From Pseudomonas sp. Irchel s3h14 (lineage in GTDB: Bacteria; Pseudomonadota; Gammaproteobacteria; Pseudomonadales; Pseudomonadaceae): a DNA stretch of 64,000 bases. The stretch is from positions 62,001-126,000 of the forward strand of contig NZ_FYDJ01000009.1 in NCBI RefSeq assembly GCF_900187425.1, in the 5' to 3' direction. This document shows, piece by piece, positions 7,936 to 14,664 of the stretch. The notes below the pieces were generated by a model, which was given only the letters and a program-made list of their open reading frames with translations, was not told the origin of the DNA and did not search any database. The position numbers were made by a program, and so were the translations under genes. The stretch's first letter is position 1, and each line of letters opens with the position of its first letter.

Positions 7936-9486
7936 ATGCCCGTCAAATCCAAGGTGAGCCCGCGACTGACATTACTCACAGCCTCAGGCGTTTGCTCGCT
8001 GATCGTACTCGACACCAACATTGTCGCCGTCACTCTGCCGACGATCGCTCGGGACCTGGGCGCAAACTTTGCCGACATCGAATGGGTGGTCAGCGCTTAC
8101 ATGCTGGCCTTCGCGGCCCTTTTGTTGCCGGCTGGCAGCATCGCCGACCGCTTTGGTCGGCAGAAAACCCTGCTCTGCGGGTTGGCCATTTTCATTCTCG
8201 CGTCCATTGGTTGCGGTGCCGCGCCCAACGCGCTGTTCCTCGACATCGCCCGGGCGATCAAGGGTGTCGGCGGGGCCTTGCTGCTGACCTCGGCGCTCGC
8301 CTCCATCGGCCACACCTTTCACGATGAAGTGGAACGGGCCAAGGCCTGGGCGTTCTGGGGGGCGTGCATGGGGGTGGCGATGACCGCCGCGCCGACGGTC
8401 GGCGGGCTGATCACCGAATACATGGGCTGGCGCTGGATTTTCTACCTCAATTTGCCGGTGGGATTGTTGTTGATGGTGATGGTCTGGCGCGCCGTGCCGG
8501 AGTCCCGCGACACGCAGTCCGCACGCCTCGATCCCTGGGGCAGCCTGGCGTTCAGTGCGAGTTTGCTGTGCCTGATCTGGGGCCTGATCGAGGCGAACCG
8601 GATCGGCTGGAGCAACCCGCTGACCTACGCCCGGCTGATCGGCGGCGCTCTGTTGCTGGGGCTGTTCGTGGTGATTGAGCGGATGCAGCGGCGGCCGATG
8701 GTCGATCTGCAACTATTCAAGCATCCGCGTTTCATCGGCACGCTATTGGGCATGTTTGCCTACGCCGGTTGCGCCCAGGTGATGATGACCCTGCTGCCGT
8801 TCTACCTGCAAAACGGCCTGGGTTTCTCGGCCATCGCTTCAGGTCTGGGGATGTTGCCGTTTGCCCTGACCATGCTGATTTGCCCGCGCATCGGCGTACG
8901 CCTGGCGAGTCGGTTTGCCCCCGCCACGTTGATGGCCGCCGGTTTGACCCTGGTCGGCAGCGGCAATCTGCTCAGTGCCTGGGCGGTCAGCAGCGGCGGT
9001 TACCTGCCCTTCGCCCTGGCGATTGCCGTGACGGGCGCCGGTGCCGGGTTGCTCAACGGCGATACGCAAAAGAACATCATGGCTTGCGTGCCACGGGAGC
9101 GCACCGGCATGGCCTCAGGCATGAGCACCACCATGCGCTTCAGCGCAATCGTGCTGGCCATTGGCGTGTTCGGCGCGTTGCTGTCCAGTCATACCGAACT
9201 GTTGTTGCGTACGAGCCTGACGGCACAAGGTGCGCAATGGCTCGGCCAAACCCAGGGCATCGCCTCGCGGGTGGTGGCCGGTGACATGACGGCGGCGATG
9301 GGCCTGTTGCCGGAAACCGCGCGCACCGTGGTCGAACCGTTGGCCCGCCAAGCCTTCGTCGGTGGTTTCAGCCTGCTGCTTTGGGTCGCGGGGTTGTTGG
9401 CATTACTGGGTGCGCTGGTGGTGGGCACGCTGATGCGCAATCCGATCCCCGCTCCGTCGACCGCAGCTATCAGCGCTAAGGCTTGA
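7936..9486 (+). CDS. MFS transporter, DHA2 (EmrB/QacA-like, 14-helix) drug:H+ antiporter
   Basis: A 516-aa inner-membrane protein with about 14 hydrophobic segments. Motif D1 is near LDTNIVAVTLPTIARDLG, motif A is GSIADRFGRQKTLL, and motif C is around GAGAGLLNGDTQK. This is the DHA2 family, which exports toxic compounds using the proton gradient. It is divergent from a LysR regulator that probably controls it. No membrane-fusion or outer-membrane partner gene lies next to it. The stop overlaps the end of the convergent merR-type gene by 11 bp. Confidence 0.92.
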   Translation: MPVKSKVSPRLTLLTASGVCSLIVLDTNIVAVTLPTIARDLGANFADIEWVVSAYMLAFAALLLPAGSIADRFGRQKTLLCGLAIFILASIGCGAAPNALFLDIARAIKGVGGALLLTSALASIGHTFHDEVERAKAWAFWGACMGVAMTAAPTVGGLITEYMGWRWIFYLNLPVGLLLMVMVWRAVPESRDTQSARLDPWGSLAFSASLLCLIWGLIEANRIGWSNPLTYARLIGGALLLGLFVVIERMQRRPMVDLQLFKHPRFIGTLLGMFAYAGCAQVMMTLLPFYLQNGLGFSAIASGLGMLPFALTMLICPRIGVRLASRFAPATLMAAGLTLVGSGNLLSAWAVSSGGYLPFALAIAVTGAGAGLLNGDTQKNIMACVPRERTGMASGMSTTMRFSAIVLAIGVFGALLSSHTELLLRTSLTAQGAQWLGQTQGIASRVVAGDMTAAMGLLPETARTVVEPLARQAFVGGFSLLLWVAGLLALLGALVVGTLMRNPIPAPSTAAISAKA

Positions 9487-9880
9487 ACCTCGCCAATACC
9501 CGCTGGGCATTCGCTTCACAGCCCATGCCCTCGGGCCGCGACTGAATGTTGTCGATCACCTCCAACAGCTGCGCCTTGCTCTGCGCCAAGTGCAGCTGCA
9601 TCTCTTCGATCTGTTCGACTTTGCGCGTAAGACCCGCCAGTAATTCGTCTTGCTTGAACTCACCGGTCGCGCTGTCCGGCAACAACTGTTTCAACTCTTC
9701 CAGGCTGAACCCGGCCTGCTGGGCGCAAAGGATGATCTTCAGGGTTTGCAACGTCTGGTCGGGATAGTGCCGGTAACCGTTGGCCCGGCGCTCCACTTGC
9801 CGAATCAAACCCTGAGCCTCGTAAAACCGAATGCGCGACGCATTCAACCCGCTCAATTGCGCCAATTCACCAATCTTCAT
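9476..9880 (-). CDS. MerR family transcriptional regulator
   Basis: A 134-aa regulator beginning MKIGELAQLSGLNASRIRFY, the MerR helix-turn-helix and wing (EAQGLIRQVERRANGYRHY). A coiled-coil dimerisation helix follows (about residues 75-120). It lacks the Cys pair typical of metal-sensing MerR proteins, so an organic or redox signal is more likely. It is divergent from the Old Yellow Enzyme gene. The intervening promoter has the 19-bp spacer with a central dyad that MerR proteins untwist. ATG chosen over the GTG one codon upstream. Confidence 0.92.
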   Translation of the reverse strand: MKIGELAQLSGLNASRIRFYEAQGLIRQVERRANGYRHYPDQTLQTLKIILCAQQAGFSLEELKQLLPDSATGEFKQDELLAGLTRKVEQIEEMQLHLAQSKAQLLEVIDNIQSRPEGMGCEANAQRVLARFKP

Positions 9881-9899
9881 CACGGCCTCATTTGCCTGC

Positions 9900-9930
9900 T
9901 TGACATTAAAGTTAACTTTAAGCTTAGCCT
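9900..9930 (+). promoter_or_regulatory. MerR-type promoter/operator of the flavin oxidoreductase gene
   Basis: TTGACA (9900-9905) and TAGCCT (9925-9930) are separated by 19 bp. The spacer contains the perfect 16-bp palindrome TTAAAGTTAACTTTAA (9906-9921). The overlong 19-bp spacer with a central operator is the hallmark of MerR-activated promoters. It lies between the divergent regulator gene and its presumed target. Confidence 0.75.
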
Positions 9931-9957
9931 CTACTCTTCACTGATGAGGAGTCAAGC

Positions 9958-11184
9958 ATGTCGCCCTTCCAAGCGTTGAATTTGCCCAACGGACAGACCA
10001 TCGGCAACCGCATCGCCAAAGCCGCGATGGAAGAGAACCTCGCTGACAGCGGGCAGGCACCCGCGGATGCCTTGTTCCGGCTGTATCAGGCGTGGGCCGA
10101 AGGCGAAGCCGGACTGTTGCTGACTGGCAACGTGATGATCGACCGCCGCGCCATGACCGGCCCCGGCGGCGTGGTGCTGGAAGATGAGCGGCACCTTGAA
10201 CGCTTTCGCCAGTGGGCCAGCATCGGTCGGGCCGGTGGCGCGCAGTTCTGGATGCAGCTCAATCATCCTGGCCGTCAGACCATGGCCAACCTCGGCCAGC
10301 AAGCGTTGGCGCCGTCCGCCGTGGCGCTGGACCTGGGTGCGTTCTCGAAGATGTTTGCCGAGCCCAAACCCATGAGCGAGCGCGACATCGAAGAGGTCAT
10401 CCAACGCTTCGCCACCAGCGCTGTCCTTGCGGAAAAGGCCGGATTCACCGGGGTGCAGATTCATGCCGCGCACGGTTACCTGATCAGCCAGTTCCTCTCG
10501 CCGTTGACCAACCGCCGGACCGACCGCTGGGGTGGTTCTCTGGAAAATCGCGCGCGCTTGTTGTTGGCAGTGGTCAGCGCCGTGCGCAAGTCTGTGTCGC
10601 CGCAATTTTGCGTGGCGGTGAAGCTCAACTCGGCGGATTTCCAGCGCGGCGGTTTCGATGCCGACGATGCCCGACAAGTCATCCAATGGCTCAACGATCA
10701 ACCGATCGATCTGCTGGAACTCTCCGGCGGCAGCTACGAAGCCCCGGCCATGCAAGGTGAGGCCCGGGATGGCCGGACCCTGGCGCGTGAAGCGTATTTC
10801 CTGGAAATGGCCGGGGAATTGGCCCGTGTGGCGAACATGCCGGTGATGGTGACCGGCGGGATTCGACGCCTGGCGATCGTCGAACAGGTACTCGACAGCG
10901 GCATCGCCATGGCCGGGATCGGCACGGCGCTGGCGATTGAACCGCAACTGGTCAAACGCTGGCGCGAAGGCCAGAACAGTCACCCGCAACTGCCGCCGAT
11001 TCGCTGGAAACGCAAACCTCTGGCGGCGCTGGCGAGCATGGCCGTCGTGAAGTTCCAGCTCAATCGCTTGAGCCGAGGGCGCAAGACCCGTCCCGACGTG
11101 TCGGCGCTATGGGCGTTGATTCTCGACCGCGTGTACATCGCCCGGCGGACTCGTCAGTACCGGCAGGCGATGAACAGGCCTTAG
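9958..11184 (+). CDS. NADH:flavin oxidoreductase (Old Yellow Enzyme family)
   Basis: A 408-aa FMN-dependent TIM-barrel enzyme. GVQIHAAHGYLISQFLSP carries the His pair that binds the enone substrate, and TNRRTDRWGGSLENR is the family signature. VMVTGGIRR and GIGTALAIEP mark the FMN phosphate-binding end. Members reduce activated C=C bonds, nitro compounds or other electrophiles. The MerR regulator next door suggests induction by an electrophile or toxic compound. The gene ends 3 bp before the stop of the convergent phospholipase D gene. Confidence 0.9.
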   Translation: MSPFQALNLPNGQTIGNRIAKAAMEENLADSGQAPADALFRLYQAWAEGEAGLLLTGNVMIDRRAMTGPGGVVLEDERHLERFRQWASIGRAGGAQFWMQLNHPGRQTMANLGQQALAPSAVALDLGAFSKMFAEPKPMSERDIEEVIQRFATSAVLAEKAGFTGVQIHAAHGYLISQFLSPLTNRRTDRWGGSLENRARLLLAVVSAVRKSVSPQFCVAVKLNSADFQRGGFDADDARQVIQWLNDQPIDLLELSGGSYEAPAMQGEARDGRTLAREAYFLEMAGELARVANMPVMVTGGIRRLAIVEQVLDSGIAMAGIGTALAIEPQLVKRWREGQNSHPQLPPIRWKRKPLAALASMAVVKFQLNRLSRGRKTRPDVSALWALILDRVYIARRTRQYRQAMNRP

Positions 11185-11187
11185 CGC

Positions 11188-12834
11188 TTATCGCCCCGAG
11201 AAACGCACTCTCGACAGCATCCGCAAATCCCCCGCGCGATAGTAATCATCGGTCCAGCTGTCATCCGCCGCCAACGGATGGACCTGCTTGAGCGCGAGTT
11301 TCTTGGCGAAGTAGCGAAAGCGGTAATGCTCGTAGAACCGCAGCAGTTCCAGGCCATAACGGTCTGCCAGATCGGTATCGCCGCGAATGATCAGGTAGTT
11401 TTCGTCATTGCCATTGCTGGCCGCGGCACTGAGGTTATGGCTGCCGCTGATGATCGTCGGCGCATCGCTGGTGAAGTCCGTCACCACGGCTTTGGTGTGC
11501 ACCAGCAGGTTGCCCTTCTGGCCTTTCATGTTCTCTCGGAGCCAGCCTTCCAGCCCGGTGTTGAGCAGCGCGGTGGCGGCGAATTCAGCGGTGCGGTCGG
11601 CGTGGAAACCGGTGATACGGCTGGCGGTGTTTTGCAGGCCGTAACGCAAAATGTCGTCGTGGGGCAGGCCGAGCAAAGCGTTCAGGATGTCGTCGGGCAA
11701 GGCGAACGCGGTGACGAACAGCACGTCCTTTTTCGCGGCGTTGATGATCTCGACGAACGCTTGCAGATCCCCTCTGCCCGAGCGCGGTGAGAAACCGGCG
11801 AACATCGGCTGCAGCGGATCCATCGGGTTGTTTTGCGTGAGCCAGTTTCGGGTGGAACCGACATCCGCAGGGTTAGCCCAGACCTGCTCGAAGGTGTGCA
11901 GATAGCTGGTGCTGACGCGCGTGTCGTCCAGCACATGCACCACGTTGGCCTGGCGGTAAACGCCGTTGGGCGTGAAATTGGTGCTGCCGCAAAGCACCGC
12001 TTCGGGCTGACGCTGCCCCGCCGCGTCGAGTCGGCTCAGCACCATGAACTTGTTGTGGAAGATGTTATGGGTTACCCGTCCACGTTTGTGCGCCACCGGG
12101 ATTTTTTCCAGGCTGGCCTCGTTGACGGTGGTGTCATCATCGTCCGGTTGAGCGTGATACAGGACTCGAACGTTTACCCCACGTTCGAACGCGGCATTGA
12201 CCGCATCGACAACGGCCTGCAATTCATACTCGTAGATGGCAATGTCCAGCGCCCACTGGTCATCCACCGCACGCTCGATAAACCCCAGCAAACGCCCGAG
12301 TAAACCGTTTTCCAGCCACTGCCGCGGGGCATCCGGCCAGGCTTCGATGGGCAGGTTCTTGTTGGCGCTGATCAGCGCGTCGAGTTCGGGAAACTTGCGC
12401 TGGAACGCCTGACTGGCAGCCACTGCGCGATTGAAGATCACGCTTTGGTTATTCGGCTGACCATTGTCGGAGGTGACCGTCACTTCCAGGTACTCACCCA
12501 GTTGCGGCGCATCAACGGGGCCGTAGGCCAGGTGGATTCGGTAATGGATCGTCATCCCCGGATTGACCGCGTAATCGGCCCAGCGAAATTTCTGCAACGG
12601 CGCGATATTGCTGGGGGTGGCGTGAAAATGGGGAAAGGTATGCACCTTGCCGGGGAAGGTCAGGCTGTTGAACAGGAACAGCCAGGGCTTGGGGCCTTGT
12701 TGTCTTTCGATGGCGAAACCCAATAGGCCTTTGCGGCGGGGTTCGGCCAGGTCCATGGCCAACAGCACGCCATTGGCGCCGGCGTAGGCCTTGACGCGGA
12801 AATCATCCTGAATGTTGGCGGCTAGAACGCGCAT
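11188..12834 (-). CDS. Phospholipase D-like (HKD) domain protein
   Basis: A 548-aa protein with two HKD half-sites. The first is FHNKFMVLSR with GSTNF downstream; the second is LVHTKAVVTDF with GSHNLS downstream. Only the second has the Asp of the HxKxxxxD pattern; the first has Ser there. No signal peptide is seen. The N-terminal 200 residues are beta-rich and unassigned. PLD-fold enzymes cleave phosphodiesters in lipids or nucleic acids; the substrate is not known. It lies 28 bp after the chlD frame with an AGGAG ribosome site, so it may be co-transcribed with the cobalamin genes, although a role there is not established. Confidence 0.82.
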   Translation of the reverse strand: MRVLAANIQDDFRVKAYAGANGVLLAMDLAEPRRKGLLGFAIERQQGPKPWLFLFNSLTFPGKVHTFPHFHATPSNIAPLQKFRWADYAVNPGMTIHYRIHLAYGPVDAPQLGEYLEVTVTSDNGQPNNQSVIFNRAVAASQAFQRKFPELDALISANKNLPIEAWPDAPRQWLENGLLGRLLGFIERAVDDQWALDIAIYEYELQAVVDAVNAAFERGVNVRVLYHAQPDDDDTTVNEASLEKIPVAHKRGRVTHNIFHNKFMVLSRLDAAGQRQPEAVLCGSTNFTPNGVYRQANVVHVLDDTRVSTSYLHTFEQVWANPADVGSTRNWLTQNNPMDPLQPMFAGFSPRSGRGDLQAFVEIINAAKKDVLFVTAFALPDDILNALLGLPHDDILRYGLQNTASRITGFHADRTAEFAATALLNTGLEGWLRENMKGQKGNLLVHTKAVVTDFTSDAPTIISGSHNLSAAASNGNDENYLIIRGDTDLADRYGLELLRFYEHYRFRYFAKKLALKQVHPLAADDSWTDDYYRAGDLRMLSRVRFSGR

Positions 12835-12862
12835 GACTCACTCCTGTGAAGATCTTTTCGGC

Positions 12863-13528
12863 TCACTCCATATCATCGATATGCCGGTACTGCGCCTGCA
12901 ATTGAGTTGCCAATACTTTAGACCGTCCAAGACGAATCGGCCCCCGTTCGATGTCGATCAGCAGCCCCGGACAATCAAGCACCGGCAACATCGACCAGTC
13001 CTTCAATCGTCCATCGGTTACCAGCAACAATCGCTGCTTTTCCGCCGGAAAGCGTTTTTGCCGTGCCGTCAGCCAGCGCCCCGCCTCACCCAGCGCCGCC
13101 AGCAACGGCGTACCACCGCCCGCTCCCAACCCATCAAGCCAGTTGCGCAAACCCGCGGAGGCTTTCAACCCTTGTACTTGCCACTTCGGCACATGACCAC
13201 TGGCAGTCAGCAACGCCAGGCGTGCACGCTGGCGATAGGCATCGTCGAACAGTTGCGCGAGCAAGCCCTTGGCATCGCTCAACGCCTGATGGCGACGAGT
13301 CGAAGCCGAGGCGTCGACGATCACCAGCCACAGTTCGTGGGGCGAACGGGTGCGCAGGTGAAACAAGACATCGGCGCGCTGACGCGGGCGGCCGTTCAGC
13401 AATGTGCCGGGCCAATTGATCGAGCCGCTGCGCGCGGTGTGACGTTTACCCTGTTTGCCGTTATCCAGCCGTCCGCCACGGGGTCTGGCATTCGCCCCCG
13501 CGTCAGATCGAGGGCGAATGCCTAGGGC
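12863..13528 (-). CDS. vWA (ChlD/CobT-like) part of the cobaltochelatase medium subunit, read in the -1 frame
   Basis: This frame encodes a von Willebrand A domain: the MIDAS motif DASAS (in LVIVDASASTRR), GGGTPLLAALGEAG and LLLVTDGR. It has no ATG start. A TTG at 13402 would cut into the conserved INWPGTLLNGRPR lead-in. The frame is open from 13549 and overlaps the end of the upstream ChlI-like gene. It is best explained as the C-terminal part of a chlI-chlD fusion made by -1 frameshifting at 13528-13534. The 331 N-terminal residues plus 221 from this frame give about 552 aa. ChlD with ChlI forms the AAA+ motor that drives CobN in inserting cobalt. An alternative is a separate gene with a non-ATG start. 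Confidence 0.75.
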   Translation of the reverse strand, partial: ALGIRPRSDAGANARPRGGRLDNGKQGKRHTARSGSINWPGTLLNGRPRQRADVLFHLRTRSPHELWLVIVDASASTRRHQALSDAKGLLAQLFDDAYRQRARLALLTASGHVPKWQVQGLKASAGLRNWLDGLGAGGGTPLLAALGEAGRWLTARQKRFPAEKQRLLLVTDGRLKDWSMLPVLDCPGLLIDIERGPIRLGRSKVLATQLQAQYRHIDDME

Positions 13529-13534
13529 TTTTTT
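13487..13534 (-). other. Programmed -1 ribosomal frameshift signal in chlID
   Basis: On the coding (minus) strand, the ChlI frame ends CCA-AAA-AAG-CCC-TAG. The heptamer A AAA AAG (13534 to 13528) is the same slippery site as in E. coli dnaX. Five nt later comes a perfect 11-bp stem: GGCATTCGCCC (13522-13512) pairing with GGGCGAATGCC (13497-13487), with a 14-nt loop. Slipping back one base joins the ChlI frame to the vWA frame exactly. No clear Shine-Dalgarno-like stimulator is visible upstream. Frameshifting in chlD genes of cobalamin producers has, as I recall, been reported. Confidence 0.8.
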
Positions 13535-14520
13535 GGCCAGCTCGGCACGTCACGTCGGGCGCCGACCGGGAGCGCCTGAGCGGGCATTTCACCCCATTGG
13601 CCCTGGCCTTCGCTCGGGTTGGCATTTTGCGTAGAGGGCGGCTGACTGTGTTGCGGCGCTGGTGGCGATGACTCGCGACGGCGATGGCGCAAGGCAAATT
13701 CGGCGACGGCGTCGATGTCTTCCTCGGCGATGGCGCTTGCCCCACGCCACGCCGCGTGGGCACGCGCCGCGCGCAACCAGACCAGGTCGGCCCGCAAGCC
13801 ATCGACGCCGGCGGCAAAGCAGCGCTCGGTAATCTGCGCGAGCGCATGATCGTCGAGCGGGATGCTTGCCAGCGCGCTGCGCGCTTTCTGGCAACGTTCG
13901 CGCAGCGACTGCTGTTGGCTTTCCCATTCGGCGCAGAAGCTGTGGGGATCGTTGTCGAAATCCAGCCGTCGCCGGATGATCTGGCCGCGTTCGGTCGGTG
14001 CTGTGTGGCCACTGAGGGCGACGTTCAGGCCAAAGCGGTCGAGCAGTTGCGGACGCAGCTCACCCTCTTCCGGGTTCATGGTGCCGATCAGCACGAACTT
14101 CGCCGAATGCCGATGGGAAATGCCGTCGCGTTCGATCAGGTTGGTGCCGCTGGCGGCCACATCCAGCAGCAGGTCCACCAGGTGGTCGGGCAGCAAGTTG
14201 ACTTCATCGACGTAGAGCACGCCGCCGTCGGCCTTGGCCAATACACCGGGGGAAAACTGTGCGCGACCCTCGCTCAGGGCGGCGTCCAGGTCTAGGGTGC
14301 CGACCAGCCGTTCTTCGGTGGCGCCCAACGGCAACGTCACGAATTGGCCGCTGGCGAGCAAATCCGCCAAGCCACGGGCCAGGGTCGATTTGGCCATGCC
14401 GCGAGGGCCTTCGATGAGAACGCCGCCGATTTTCGGGTCGATGGCGGTCAGGTAGAGGGCGAGTTTGAGATCGTCGGCGCCGACCACGGCGGAGAGGGGG
14501 AAATGCGGGGTGTCGGTCAT
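13522..14520 (-). CDS. Cobaltochelatase/Mg-chelatase small subunit ChlI (BchI)-like AAA+ ATPase
   Basis: A 332-aa AAA+ ATPase. Walker A is EGPRGMAKSTLARG, Walker B is GVLYVDEVNLLPD, and an arginine-finger/sensor region includes RFGLNVALSGH. After about residue 270 comes a Pro/Gln-rich linker typical of the ChlD hinge, ending VPSWPKKP. It forms the ATP-driven motor with ChlD for the CobN chelatase encoded just upstream. The start is the ATG of MTDTPHFPLSAVVG; the in-frame extension to 14643 is only translation of a repeat element. The stop lies inside a frameshift signal, so this is probably the unshifted product of a chlID gene. No separate cobS/cobT genes are present in the window. Confidence 0.85.
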   Translation of the reverse strand: MTDTPHFPLSAVVGADDLKLALYLTAIDPKIGGVLIEGPRGMAKSTLARGLADLLASGQFVTLPLGATEERLVGTLDLDAALSEGRAQFSPGVLAKADGGVLYVDEVNLLPDHLVDLLLDVAASGTNLIERDGISHRHSAKFVLIGTMNPEEGELRPQLLDRFGLNVALSGHTAPTERGQIIRRRLDFDNDPHSFCAEWESQQQSLRERCQKARSALASIPLDDHALAQITERCFAAGVDGLRADLVWLRAARAHAAWRGASAIAEEDIDAVAEFALRHRRRESSPPAPQHSQPPSTQNANPSEGQGQWGEMPAQALPVGARRDVPSWPKKP

Positions 14521-14554
14521 GGTTTTGTCTCGGTCGTGGTCTTTTTTTTTGATT

Positions 14555-14662
14555 GATCGTTCCCACGCTCTGCGTGGGAATGCAGCCCGGGACGCTCTGC
14601 GTCCCAAGAGCCGAACGCAGAGCGTCCGTTGAGGCATTCCCACGCAGAGCGTGGGAACGATC
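14555..14662. repeat. Palindromic intergenic repeat (copy 1)
   Basis: A 108-bp element bounded by GATCGTTCCCACGCTCTGCG and its inverse, with an inner ACGCTCTGCGT / CGCAGAGCG pair. The sequence between cobN and chlID consists largely of this element. A second copy lies inverted at 22614-22720 with only a few differences. The element type is frequent in Pseudomonas genomes and may act as an mRNA-stabilising or terminating structure. Confidence 0.85.
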
Positions 14663-14664
14663 AG

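Noticed and set aside
13403..14643. Longer ChlI start at 14643 and vWA start at TTG 13402 taken as two independent genes
   Set aside because: The 14643 extension is just a translated repeat element, and the TTG start would cut a conserved lead-in. The frameshift arrangement explains both ends better.
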